A stretch of DNA of 64,000 nucleotides from contig NC_074719.1 of the NCBI RefSeq assembly GCF_947242115.1, positions 35,581,269 through 35,645,268 of the forward strand, in the 5' to 3' direction. The notes under the pieces are model-generated. The model ran no database searches. It had not been told where the DNA came from and saw only the letters and a list, made by a program, of their open reading frames with translations. The position numbers and the translations under genes were made by a program. Source of the stretch: Biomphalaria glabrata. Lineage: Eukaryota > Mollusca > Gastropoda > Planorbidae. Below are positions 42,585-53,149 of the stretch, piece by piece. Position 1 is the stretch's first letter. Every line of letters begins with the position of its first letter.

Positions 42585-42650
42585 GCCTTCCAATTGGACA
42601 ATCTGTTTCGTTTCCCAGTTTATATTTAGCAACAGTTTCGGTTTCTTAGT
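42585..42650 (+). promoter_or_regulatory. IRF copy 1 promoter block with two IRF/ISRE elements
   Basis: In order there are a CCAAT box (CCAATTGG at 42590), an inverted IRF element GTTTCGTTTCCC (42605-42616; on the minus strand it contains AANNGAAA), a TATA-like TTATATTTAG, and AGTTTCGGTTTC at 42634-42645. The last is, on the minus strand, the exact ISRE GAAACCGAAACT. The same layout precedes IRF copy 2 at 57201-57258. Conservation between the two loci where surrounding sequence differs argues for function. Transcription start is inferred just downstream. Confidence 0.75.
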
Positions 42651-42884
42651 AAAAATAATGGTAGCCTACACTTCGACTATAAATATATAAATAGATAGGG
42701 CTACACTATTTAATTATTTGGGTCATGAGGCTAAGAGAAACACTTTGTGGATTTATAATTAATAGAAGCTTTTTAAGGCATTTAACAGAAAGCGTGCATT
42801 CTAACTGCTTAACAGAATGTAAGTAGAATAATAGCCTATATCTTAATTAACGATGACATTTGTATTATATATATTGTTACGTAT

Positions 42885-43722
42885 TTCTAAAACTTCTGGC
42901 TAGATGTATTAGTTGGCACACACATAAAAACACAGCAAAGAACTTGACGACTAAACTTTCAGTTTCATATAACTTTAATGACTATTAACTCTAACAATTC
43001 GTTACTGTAACATGTAGCGTAGAAGACTGTACAATATCTGTCAGTTTACAGTTAGCTATACTTCGTTGCAATTCATCTCTTCACTTCGTTGCAATTCATC
43101 TCTTCTCAACTTGCACCGAGTCTTATTCCACAGAACAGACCAACGACACACTTCCCAGTGTCGCTCCAGGTCTCCCAAAGCTGAACCAAGTCGTAATCAG
43201 AGCCGCACACGTCTTACATTGACTGTATCGACCGTAACGGCTCAAGTCCACTGTAGTTCGCTGTATAGACTTTAACGACAGTAGTCCACTCCAGTTAACT
43301 CTACCCTAGTTAACTTGCATCGAGTCGTACACATCTCTCTTCTACTGTCTCGCACAGTAGACAACAGTACCGACGACTCACTCACGACTGACTTTCACAT
43401 TAACTCTCTGGCTTATATAGAGTCCCTAATCGCTTGTCCATTGTTGCAAAAACACGGCTAGTATCCTCTAGAATAACACGTGGGGAAACGTCACATCCTG
43501 TCTTTGTTTATACATGTCGATTCCAGAAAACATCGGCTGCAGTGTCATCTTGCCGGGGTCACAAGTTGTGACCTCTCTCTGTCACTGGACATTGCTAGTA
43601 CCTTTTGGAATAACATGTAAGGACACGTCACATCCTGTCTCTGTTTATACATGTACATTCCAGGGAACACCCGCTGCTGTGTTATCTCGCCGGGGTCATA
43701 CCTATCACTGTCATTTGTAACA
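42885..43722 (-). mobile_element. Solo LTR (family also at 53150-54064)
   Basis: It starts TGTTACGTATTTC and ends ATTTGTAACA in plus reading, with TG...CA tips. In minus orientation it has a TATA box (CTATATAAGCC, inverse of the sequence near 43410) upstream of a polyadenylation-like region, so it probably reads minus. The flanks are AT repeats, so a 4- to 6-bp target duplication cannot be fixed. No coding sequence is attached. It lies in the inferred 5'-UTR intron of IRF copy 1. It is a fossil, with only moderate divergence from the second copy. Confidence 0.7.
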
Positions 43723-43835
43723 ATATATATGTACAGTTTAGTTTTTTTTTTTTTTAACTAAGCGTGTAATGATATAGACGAGTTTTTCAAATAGAGTGAA
43801 CTACATTCTAGCGAATCTAGACTATCAATATACAA

Positions 43836-43876
43836 AAAACCAAGCGCTTAACCACTCAGCCACCGCGCCCCCTTTT
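43836..43876 (-). repeat. SINE fragment (tRNA head only), copy 6
   Basis: AAGCGCTTAACCACTCAGCC, then ACCGCGCCCC, is the inverse of the tRNA-like head of the SINE family. The body is absent. Confidence 0.75.
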
Positions 43877-43993
43877 TAACTTAGTACTCAATCTTATTGT
43901 ATATAGCTTAACAGTGTCATTAGGTATAAATAAAAAGGCTACATTTTATACATGTTTTATATGGGACTTAAAGTTAGTTTGTCTTTCAACAGA

Positions 43994-45475
43994 ATGGAGA
44001 ACCATAGAGAGTCACGCAAGCGACTACGACCATGGCTGGAGCGTATGATAAACAGCGGGGAATGTCCTGGACTAGTCTGGGAGAATAGAGATGATAGAAC
44101 TTTCAGAATTCCTTGGCGCCACTTCAACAACAAGGAATGGGTTGAAGAAGATTCTAAAATTTTCAGAGAGTGGGCCAAATACACAGGGAAGTATCAAGAC
44201 GGTGACAAGGTTGAATATCCAGTTTGGAAAACACGACTCCGATGTGCTTTGAAAAAAATTCCTGAAATTGAGGAAATTCCTGAAAAGCATCATCTAGAAG
44301 ATGCGGATCCGTACAGGGTGTACAAATTTGTTGATGTTTGGTCTCAGCGTCTTACGAAAAGATCTAGTTTCAAATCATCTCCACCTGTCTTTAGCCAAAC
44401 ATCGAAATTAGCCAATGTGCCGAGAATTGTGTTTGACGAGGAGATTGTTTATACTATGTCTCCGGTGAAAAAAGAGTCTTCAGACATTGTCTTGCGTTGC
44501 GAGGACAGCGAAAACCTATCCACATTACCGAAAATAGAGCTCTACGCCGACGAGATATCAGGTCAGCAGGGCGGTAATTGTCATTTTGCTGGCGTGAATC
44601 TGACGGATAATGTGTCGCAAAGTAGCGAGTCAATTACAAGCTTGCCGTCTGATTTGAAGTCAGTCAACACGGATGAACTCTGTTTGCTGGAAAGCTTGGA
44701 ACTTCCAATCTCGATGGAGAGCTCTCCCAACCCCAGCCTCGGAAGCTATGCTCAGAATATGGGTGATATGTCAGTAGGTGAACCATTAATGATCTCTCCC
44801 AGCATTCCCATCATGCACATGGCTGTGTATTATGGCTCTCCAAGCGTGCCAGTGATCGCTGTAACCATACAGGGACCTGGAATCAGGTTTTTCGCACCTA
44901 ACAATATCAGCCCAGTGAATTTGACGAACAGTCTTGAAGAAACATTATTTGGGCCCAAGGAAGTCTACCAGATGGCACTTCCTGGACCAGATCAGTACCT
45001 GACTGGAACAAGTGGTAGCTTTCAGCAGAACTGTCTTATCACGAAGCTTTTGGAGAACATGGAAAGAGGCGTGGTTCTAACAAACGATGACTCCGACATT
45101 TACGTCCGACGCTTGTGCAAAACGAGAGTGTTCTTGACCGATGGCTTATCTGAGAGTACGTTGATTGGCAGAAAGGGGGACTCCCTCACGAAAGCCTTTG
45201 ACTACAAAAAGTTTTGCAAAGAGTATGAAGAGTTTAGACATGGTCTGAAAAAAGATTTGCCCAAGCCATTCTTTATATTAACATTAGGACAGGAAATAAG
45301 GAAATCGCATTTTCATCCCATGAGTAACATTTTAATCTATGTCGTGGTAAGACATGATTTGGCAACAAAGATCATATCCCAAGATCCCAATGTCAGTCAT
45401 TCTTCACCTAATGCTTTGTATTCTTTTGATTCTTATGATAAATTACTTGAAGACGTTAAAAAAGTTGTATTTTGA
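43994..45475 (+). CDS. Interferon regulatory factor, copy 1
   Basis: This single coding exon encodes 493 residues from ATG 43994. The start is chosen because CTTTCAACAG ends at 43992 exactly as in copy 2, so upstream in-frame codons are intron. The IRF DNA-binding domain (1-115) has tryptophans W14, W29, W41, W49 and W60, and the recognition helix KTRLRCALKK with R83 and C84, which contact GAAA in known IRFs. A divergent acidic, serine-rich linker follows. The IRF-association domain lies at about 272-460 (VYYGSPSVPVIAVTI, MERGVVLTNDDSDIYVRRLC, RHGLKKDLPKPFFILTLGQE). IRFs bind ISRE sites and drive antiviral and immune genes; the association domain makes dimers and is usually activated by phosphorylation. 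The type resembles vertebrate IRF4/8 and IRF1 mixed, so no symbol is given. Unlike vertebrate IRFs, the coding part has no intron. Confidence 0.95.
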   Translation: MENHRESRKRLRPWLERMINSGECPGLVWENRDDRTFRIPWRHFNNKEWVEEDSKIFREWAKYTGKYQDGDKVEYPVWKTRLRCALKKIPEIEEIPEKHHLEDADPYRVYKFVDVWSQRLTKRSSFKSSPPVFSQTSKLANVPRIVFDEEIVYTMSPVKKESSDIVLRCEDSENLSTLPKIELYADEISGQQGGNCHFAGVNLTDNVSQSSESITSLPSDLKSVNTDELCLLESLELPISMESSPNPSLGSYAQNMGDMSVGEPLMISPSIPIMHMAVYYGSPSVPVIAVTIQGPGIRFFAPNNISPVNLTNSLEETLFGPKEVYQMALPGPDQYLTGTSGSFQQNCLITKLLENMERGVVLTNDDSDIYVRRLCKTRVFLTDGLSESTLIGRKGDSLTKAFDYKKFCKEYEEFRHGLKKDLPKPFFILTLGQEIRKSHFHPMSNILIYVVVRHDLATKIISQDPNVSHSSPNALYSFDSYDKLLEDVKKVVF

Positions 45476-46950
45476 ACATAGTGACGTCTACATTTTATTT
45501 TGTTTTGTTTTGTAATAGGTATTTTATTTGTATTGCGTTTTTTTTTCCCCATTGAACTGTGCAATAGATCTGCAATATTTATAATGTTGAGAACACAGAC
45601 CTATATAATATAGGCCTATATATCTATGGTCTGGAATAATTTTTCTTTTATTCTTTTTTTTTTTTTTAAATTGGGTTTCTAGGCTATATATACTGGACAT
45701 TATCATGTTAAACTAAACAATATCAAGGACGCTAAATTAAATTTCATTGTTGCCAACTTAATTTTTTTTTAAAGAAGTGAGCTATAATTTTAACAATATA
45801 TCAATGCGTGGCAGTTTCCATAACTTTCGTATCAAGACTCCTTTATTAACGCTTTAGTTAGTTGTCCATTTCTTTTTTTTTTTAATAAGTTTTTAAGTCA
45901 TAGAATAAAAGTCGTATGCTTCCTCCATGTTGAAATTATTTAGTGCTAAAAATGAAACTATATCCACGGGAAGATATTAGAAAATTTAAACTTTCAAAGC
46001 TTAAAAAATGCGCAAAAATGATCCTTTACTTTTTGAAACAAAGATTTGTTCAACACTTTCTTTAGTAGGTCTACACCGGATACACCTAAAAGCCATGCCC
46101 GAGAAAATCTCCAATATTTTTTATTTATTTATTTATTTTTTATGCAGCGGTTTTAGATCAAGAATGCTGATCTTTTTATTACTGCAAGCAAGTTTTAATC
46201 TGAAGTAGAGAATGCGTTTTATATTTTTTTAATTTTTTTTTTTATTTTTTGTTTGACTATTAAATTTTGATCAATGTTAAAGTACCGTATTTGGTCCTAT
46301 AATAAAACGAAAAACACAATTACATCGTCTCTTTCTTTATCTAGTTTTATCACTCTTTCTGTCTCTGTCTCTCTGTCTGTTTCTGTCTCAGACCAAGCTA
46401 CTTTTGAAAGTTGAGAACATAACGTGAACATTAGCCTACCTTAGCTTGACTAAAATGATTAACTTGAACCATACAATGTATACTCCTAGTATCTCTTTGA
46501 ACCGATCGATGAGTTAAAGGGTCCACCCCCTTTTTGTTTTTTGTTTTTTTGTTCAGAATTTGTTTATTTGTATTTATGTGATGGGCTCTAAAATAGTCAC
46601 GTTGGCTGAATGGAGTTTAATTTCATCACCTAGTTTTGAGCTGGTCTCCTCGTAATAGACAACGCTGAGGTACATAGTGTCGAGTGATAGGGCTACATGC
46701 GTATTGAAAACTTTCTACTACGGTATGGTCTAGTTATACGTAGGTTTGTTGGATTGAAAGATTTTAAAAAATATTTTATCGATTCAAATAAATAAAGTAA
46801 TTTTTTTTTCAGCATTTAACATACAGGCACACCCAAAATAAGATTCAAAATCAGACGTCAAATGGAACAAGCAAAATATAAAAAAATCCTTGAATACATG
46901 AGAAAAGCTTATCTAAAGGAGAAGAACTCCGTGCTTAAAACTAAATCTAC
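45476..46950. other. 3' flank of IRF copy 1; no gene
   Basis: AT-rich DNA with T runs and a CT-rich stretch near 46325-46390. The 3' UTR presumably lies in the first few hundred bases, with AATAAAA near 45903 and 46302 as possible signals. No coding exon is recognised. Confidence 0.45.
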
Positions 46951-46954
46951 CAAT

Positions 46955-47395
46955 AATGTACAAGCTATTTCCCTTATTCGATATCAGACAAAATAGTTAA
47001 TAACCAATAATTAATTGACTAATTGAGTATTTTTGTTTATTGATTCATGTTTTGTTAGGTCAATAAATAATTATTTAAAGTATCAACTTGATAGAAGTGT
47101 GCGTGAGGGAGAAATGGCGTTAAAACAATTATTTAAGGGGACTAAACCTAACAAATTTAGCCATATATGTGAATACTGAAGTATTAGTTTCCCTTGTTGA
47201 TATTAAACAAAATAATGAATTTCCAGTAATTAATTGTCTCAGTGGCTACTCTTTTTTTATTGATTATAGTGATTCATGTCTTATCTATGTCAATGAATAA
47301 TTTTGCGAAGTTTCAGCTTGACCCTTAACGAGTGCGGGAACCTATGCGAAACGGATTGCTCGGGGTCCAGTCTGGGTAGGGATAAAGATAATAAG
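46955..47395. repeat. Degenerate direct repeat, about 200-bp unit, two copies
   Basis: Copy one (46963-47115) contains TTTCCCTTATTCGATATCAG, ATTGATTCATG, TCAATAAATAATT and CAACTTGATAGAAGTG. Copy two (47190-47340) contains TTTCCCTTGTTGATATTAAA, AGTGATTCATG, TCAATGAATAATT and CAGCTTGACCCTTAACGAGTG. The order is the same in both, so this is an old tandem duplication or a repeat with an internal repeat. Confidence 0.6.
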
Positions 47396-47587
47396 TAAAA
47401 AAAAAAAATAAGATTTTGTATTAGAAAATAAATTAGTCTTTATATGTTATTCATTTTTTACAAACAAAATACAAAATCATGATCAAATGTAGCAAAATCA
47501 TATAGTATATCATCAAAGCTCTGTTTCCTAAATAGATCACGCTCAATAGCAAGAATCGCAAAATTGTTCGTGAATTGTTGACCTCAA

Positions 47588-47842
47588 TTAACTCTTTCTC
47601 TCCGTAATTATTTTCCTCGTTCCGATAGTAATATTCATTTTGCTCATTCGTATTTCACTATTTCTGATTAAACGTTTATAACTTTTTGGTTTATCAGAAA
47701 GTGTTTTATTTGGTACCGAATTATTGGAGATAGCATGCTCTTTTTACACAACACAAATTAAAATTTATAAATACAAAAATCAATTTTGGTTAAATGGAGT
47801 CAATTCAACATTGGCATCGTCAATTAGGAGAGAAAGAGTTAA
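47588..47842. mobile_element. piggyBac-like MITE with TTAA target sites
   Basis: TTAA at 47588-47591 and at 47839-47842 flank a 247-bp body. Its ends are CTCTTTCTCTCCGTAATT and the inverse of CTCTTTCTCTCCTAATT. TTAA duplication is the mark of piggyBac-type transposition. There is no coding capacity, so mobilisation would need a partner transposase. Confidence 0.8.
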
Positions 47843-48768
47843 TTCTTGATTAGTTTGAGTCGCGAGAAGCTTCTTTCCCCAGATGCCACAGTTACGGGTA
47901 TTGTTAAAATACTCTGCAACAAAGTAGTTTGCGAAAGCACTGTATCTTTTATTAGTGGACAAATAAGCTAAATTTCTTCCGGGGTTATTTCGTAAAATAT
48001 GCCTTAAAGATGAAAATTTTGTTTATTTTTGTTTTTTTCAGGCGATTTTTAATAATTTTTTAATAATTTCATTTAATTTCCAAAAGCTCCTGGAAAATCA
48101 GGAGGCCTCGGGAACCCGTTATTAGTTATAATGGTTTAATTTAATCATTTACACCTAGAATTAGCGTTGGGCCTATGAAAGTGCAAGCCCAGTGCGACCG
48201 CATAGGTTGCAGTGGCTAAAGGCCGGCCCTGGATCCGAGAATGGAAGTGGAAGAAAACACGTGTAAACACATTTTACCAGACAGACAGACGGAATGAGTT
48301 GATATAAGCTTTGTAAAAACCAGTTGTCTGTTGTTGTTTTACTTTTTGACGTTTCTTCAGCCATAAAGATTATTACGTCATAGCCCAGAGACCTGCAGGA
48401 CGGCATAGAATTACATTGGATAAGTATTCGAACTCTAAACCTTCTGGCGACAGTCTGAAGTACATACCATATGACCAGGCAACCATTCCTTACATATGTG
48501 TACTTCTAAAAGATGAGAAAAGATCTTGAAGTATCCTCAGCGATAATGGAAAGAAGCGGAGAGTTGTTGCTTTTTAAACCCCTACCTGTACCTACCTTTC
48601 AGATTTAAACTATCATGGCTATAATTGGATAATAATTTAATGAGTTCTCTAAGTAGAAATTTGTCATAACGGTAAGAGGCAAGATTCCATAAAACAAGGT
48701 GTGATTTGTTTTAGGTGACTCAGTAAAAAACAAGGGAGGACTGGGTATCAAATTAGGCCCGGGCCACA
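47843..48768. other. Intergenic; no gene recognised
   Basis: Mixed-composition DNA. A stretch near 48165-48235 (GTGCAAGCCCAGTGCGACCG and onward) looks like a dispersed repeat, but its family was not identified. Confidence 0.4.
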
Positions 48769-48769
48769 A

Positions 48770-50345
48770 ATAATAATAATAATAATTTATTTCTAAAGCG
48801 CTGTTAACAAACAAATTGTAGGCTCAAGGCGCTGTAATAACATTACAAACACAAACACGACAGCTAAAATGACAAACTAATCTAAAAAAGTTTTAAACAG
48901 ATAAGTCTTAATGTTCTTCTTTAAAGTGGTGTAGCATATTGTCTGTCTGAGATAAATGGGGAGTGAGTTCCATACTTTTGGTCTGTGCACTGAAAAAGCC
49001 AGCAGACCGTAGCTTTTGAGGGAGAAACGTGGCACTACTAAAAGCGTTGAGTTCATTGAGCGCAGGGCTCTCTGGGGGACATATGGAGTAATCAGTTCGC
49101 TAAGGTACAAGGGCATCTCATTGTTATATATACACTGATGACAAAGTGTGGCCACCTTGTGATCGATTCTCGCTTTCACGGGAAGCCAAAGGAGCGTGCG
49201 CAAGAGCGTAGTAGCAGAATCTCGTCTTGTTTTTCTAAGGACTATTCGTGCGGCGTTGTTCTGAATACGTTGCAGCTTGGCTATTTTGTCATAGGGTATA
49301 CCTGCTACTACTCTGTTTGGCATATTCTTCTCCTGTCTACTGCATTACGCGTACAGCGACATAAACGAAGGTGTGTTTCTCCATACAAGATCCTCTGGAA
49401 AACTATTTAATGTATCAAGGCTGCGGGCAAAAACCAAGGTTAGGAAGCTACTCGTCAGGGAACTCCTGTATGCTGATGATGCAGCTATTGTGGCTGATTC
49501 TGATATTCAGCTACAGTCCATGGTTGACAAACTATCTGCTGCTTGCCAGAAGTTCGGCTTAAACATCAGTCAAAGCAAGACTAAGATACTTGTCCAAAAC
49601 ACAAACACTGCACCTCAAGTAAGCATTAATGGCCAACCACTAGAAATTGTTGATCACTTTTGCTACCTTGGCTCCATCATATCCAACAACACTCTACTGG
49701 ATAAAGACATAAACAACAGGATAGCCAAGGCAATGGCCACCATGTCACGGTTGCAGAAAAGAGTCTGGGACAACATATTGCTGACTAGCAGTACTAAAGC
49801 CCTAGTCTACCGGACCTGTGTGTTGAGCACCTTGCTGTACGGAAGTGAAACATGGTCAACCTACTCATGGCAGGAAAAAAAGCTGAATGTCTTCCACCTC
49901 CGATGCCTAAGGCGGATCTTTAAAATAAGGTGGCAAGATAAGATAACAAATGAGGAAGTGCTATATAGAGAAGGAGAGAGAGCATAAAGGAAGGGTCACA
50001 GATTGCAGATGTCATACACAACAGAAGCAGAAAGAAGGGTGAAAATGCAATGGCGCCTGGTGATTTTATATGCCCAACCTGTGATCGCAGCTGTGTATCA
50101 AGGATTGGCCTCTTTAGTCACACAAGAAGTTGCAAAGGGAAAAGATCGTCTCACGAGACGTAAAATGCCACAGATACCTGCTAGCACGGCGTTGCAGTAG
50201 TCAAGGCGGGAGAGTATGAATGCCACAGCTAGCGTTTTTGTTGAAATGATCTATCTTTTGTCTTGTGGGTTAGCGATCTTCTAGTCATTTCTTAACATAT
50301 CAGAAGACCAAGACTTTCGCTAACGAGTATTTTAGTAGCCAGTTA
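48770..50345 (-). mobile_element. CR1-like LINE, interrupted by a second LINE
   Basis: On the minus strand 50215-50170 reads ILSRLDYCNAVLAGI. The frame resumes at about 49310 with IPYDKIAKLQRIQNNAARIV, followed by LLRTLLWLPVKARIDHKVAT, FSVHRPKVWNSLPIYLRQTI and LKKNIKTYLFKTFL. This is the classic end of CR1/L2-type reverse transcriptases. The 3' UTR ends with GCGCTTTAGAAATAAATTAT and an ATT tail at 48770-48787. The insertion at 49308-50173 splits it at AGC AGG TAT. It is 5'-truncated. Confidence 0.88.
49308..50173 (+). mobile_element. Zinc-knuckle-tailed LINE (YADD type), 5'-truncated, inserted in a CR1-like LINE
   Basis: The plus strand encodes LLYADDAAIVADSDIQLQSM (catalytic YADD), VDHFCYLGSIISNNTLLDKD, RTCVLSTLLYGSETWSTYSW and VFHLRCLRRIFKIRWQDKIT. 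A little further, in another frame, is a C2H2 knuckle CPTCDRSCVSRIGLFSH. ATACCTGCTA occurs at 49298-49307 and 50174-50183, a perfect 10-bp target duplication that fixes both ends. The 3' tip has a hairpin, CGTCT-CACG-AGACG (50147-50160). The clade is uncertain (RTE-like is possible). Confidence 0.9.
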
Positions 50346-50465
50346 GTAACGCCACTGGGTGGATCTAATATGTGCACCTCAGTCTGAGACTAAGGGGCTA
50401 GAGTCACCTTAGTTATCAGACAACAACACTAAAGTAAACTAGCTAATTCTAATAAAAAGTAAACA
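50330..50465 (-). repeat. Dispersed repeat shared with 10180-10330
   Basis: On the minus strand it reads GGTGACTCTAGCCCCTTAGT, then GACTGAGGTGCACA and CCACCCAGTGGCGTTACTAA, matching the plus strand at 10250-10315. It may be an LTR end with the start of the leader. Confidence 0.55.
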
Positions 50466-51189
50466 AAAACATTTCATTTCATTTACTTCATCTGGGATTT
50501 GTCTGGTGGTTGATATCACTAGCCTCTTCTTTCAATTACTTATGTTAAGTAGTCAAGTTGGTTTGCAATCACATAAACCAGTGTTTCTCAAACTGGGGTC
50601 CACTTTACCAAAATAAAACAAATGTTTATTTGCTTCATTAAAAAAAAAAATTAAAAAGCTTACAGTAAATGAATTCCAAACTAACCTCTACTAACAAACT
50701 AAACCAAATCAATGAGTTTTTTCCCTAAATTGCACACATGTATAAAGATTTCATAAGTGTGTTGATTTTAAGGATAAATCTCATTCATAATGTTGCAAAC
50801 TAATTTTATCATTATTTCATATATAACATAGTAAATTTATCTCTTCAAGATTCATCACCGGTTCCTTTATTTCATCTTGAAAAAAAATATATATCGCAAT
50901 GAAATGACAACAGACATAGTCCAAGATCTTTAATAATGTGAACCACAATTACATTCTAAAACAAAGTTACACATACAGTTTGTGTGGAAACACAAGCTCA
51001 ACATCGGCCACCAAAGTAGTCCGCTCAGGCAGGTAAAAAGGCAGGTTTTAATATTTTCAGAAAGAATATCAGAAACTATGAACTACAATCTATTAACAAC
51101 TACAACCCTATTTCCGTTGATACAAAAAGAAGAGACGTACTCATATAAAAAATGTCACCAAACTGTTATATTGTTAGTTGGACTAACAA

Positions 51190-51830
51190 CTTGATACCAC
51201 AGGACTGGCGTTATCTAACGCTTTAGTAAAATCTATTAATGGTATAGAGATTTGAATTTTGCTCTCTACATTTCTCTTGGAGTTGGCGGACTGCAAAGAT
51301 CATGTCAACCGTGCCTCTACCCTGCCTGAAGCCATATTGACTCTGCGGAAGTAGGCCAGTTTCTAGGTGGTGTTGTAGTCTGTTTAATAGTATCCAAACC
51401 AGAATCTTGCCACCTCCAGAATCTTGCCACCTATGCATAGGAGGGATATGCCACGATGGTTATCGGATAGCTGCCTATTTCCTCTTCTCTTGTAGAGATG
51501 AATGATGGAGGCGTCTTTGAACTCTTTGTGTAGTTTCTTTTTCTCCCACATTATCTGGTAGATCGTATGTCTAGTCCCGGTGCCTTACCAGTTGAGAGGC
51601 TGGATATTGCAGTCATTACTTCATTGAGCCGGGAGGGTCAGTGAGTGAATGGTTTATTGAAACTTGTTCCAGGCGCTAATACTTGATAGGTGTAGGCTAC
51701 TGAAGTGTTCAGCCCAGCGAACAAGAATTTCCTCCTTGTCTGTGAGAAGTTTGTTTCCATCAGGACTGAATATGGGGGATGAGCCATTTTGCCGAGGACC
51801 ACAAAAAAGCTTTGGTTGAATTAAAAAAGC
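51190..51830 (-). mobile_element. LINE reverse transcriptase fragment (finger/palm part)
   Basis: The minus strand reads GKILVWILLNRLQHHLETGL, then LPQSQYGFRQGRGTVDMIFA and RQLQEKCREQNSNLYT, the start of the palm before the first catalytic aspartate. A preceding linker with LLTDKEEILVRWAEHFS lies near 51740. It appears to be an upstream part of the YADD LINE family seen at 49308-50173. It is truncated at both ends. Confidence 0.8.
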
Positions 51831-52149
51831 ATTTTTGCATTTTTACTGTCTGCGTAGGACTGGATTTCTTCTGCCTTTTTGTTAAAGCATAACTCCTTCA
51901 TGAGTCTCAGTCGAAATAATTCATGTTGATTTAAATCATCTTATGTACATTTAAATAGATTGATTACCTAGATCTTTCTAGATTATGTATCTAAACATTG
52001 CAAAATAATAATTATGAGACGAGAGTAGGCCTACTCTTATTTTTGATGTTCAATTACTAGATCTAGATCTAAAAATTAAATTATATGTTACATAGGTTAG
52101 GGTTGAAAAAAAACAACAACTTTACTTCTTTTAACTACTTTACAAAACA

Positions 52150-53140
52150 ACGCCTTGATCCAACTTTCTAAAAAATTGTCACGACATTTTTTTGTAGTGT
52201 TAGAAAATCTCCATGTCCACTCTAGAGTAGTATATATAAGTCTATGGCCTGTCCCTTTCGCCAACGCCTGCACCATAAATGTGAAAAAGACTGAAGCGCT
52301 GTACCAGCCTTTTCAAAATAAATCTGTCACAGAACCAGAAATTCTTATAGATGGCCTGAAATTAGTGAACGTCTGGGAAGTACCATAGCAGCAAACGTCA
52401 ACCTAGATGATGAGATTGACTTCCGTGTTGCATGTGCCAGTGCAGCTTTTGTCAGACTTCAAGAACAAGTGTGACAACGGAGAGGACTCAGGATATCCAC
52501 AAAACTGAAAGTCTACAGTGCTGTAGTTCTCCCGTCACACTTATATGCATCAGAGTCCTGGACCTTATATTCCCGCCACATCAAAAGGTTTAACTCCTTC
52601 CACCTACGGAGTATCCATAAGGTGCTTTTGTCCGACCACATACCAGACACAGACATCTTAAAGCTGTCCAACATAAACAGCATCAATGCGACAGTAAAAA
52701 GGTCACAACTTCAATGGGTGGGACATGTAGTCGGCATGCCACACAATCGCATTCCCAAACGACTTCTGTACTGGGAGTTGTGTGCAGGAAAGCGCTCTCA
52801 GGAAGGTCAATACAAGCGCTACAAAGACACTCTCAATAGCTCCTTTAAGGAGTGCGATATCGACAATCACGGCTGGGAAGCACTAGCTCTCGATCGCTCC
52901 TCATGGCTTAAAGCTGTGAATCTCGGAGTCTCAAGATTTGAAGCAAGAAGAGTGGCCAAAGTGAAAGCGCGCCGAACCAACAAAAAGCTGAGAGAAGAAG
53001 AAGGCCTATCTGCAACTGACGAAACCAACCCATACCACGTATGCGGCCGGCTTTTTAAAACGAGGATTGGACTTTACATTCATCTTCGAGTCCGTAGGAT
53101 TTGAGAAATGTGCTCATCTTCGATCACGAAGGAGGAGCTA
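52150..53140 (+). mobile_element. Zinc-knuckle-tailed LINE, C-terminal part
   Basis: A frame at 52200-52388 (FANACTINVKKTEALYQPF, EPEILIDGLKLVNV) is followed, after a frame break, by 52622-53104 with RSQLQWVGHVVGMPHNRIPK, LLYWELCAGKRSQEGQYKRY and a degraded C2H2 knuckle (YHVCGRLFKTRIGLYIH). The 3' end carries the hairpin CTTCG-ATCA-CGAAG at 53118-53131, followed by GAGGAGC. Confidence 0.85.
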
Positions 53141-53149
53141 TATAGTTAT

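Noticed and set aside
43066-43720. Frames of 68-69 codons before IRF copy 1
   Set aside because: They fall inside the solo LTR and recur in the second copy at 53253-53540, with no protein family recognised.
43952-43993. Upstream in-frame ATG for IRF copy 1, adding 14 residues
   Set aside because: The added part overlaps the conserved CTTTCAACAG acceptor and is not shared with copy 2, so it is intron.
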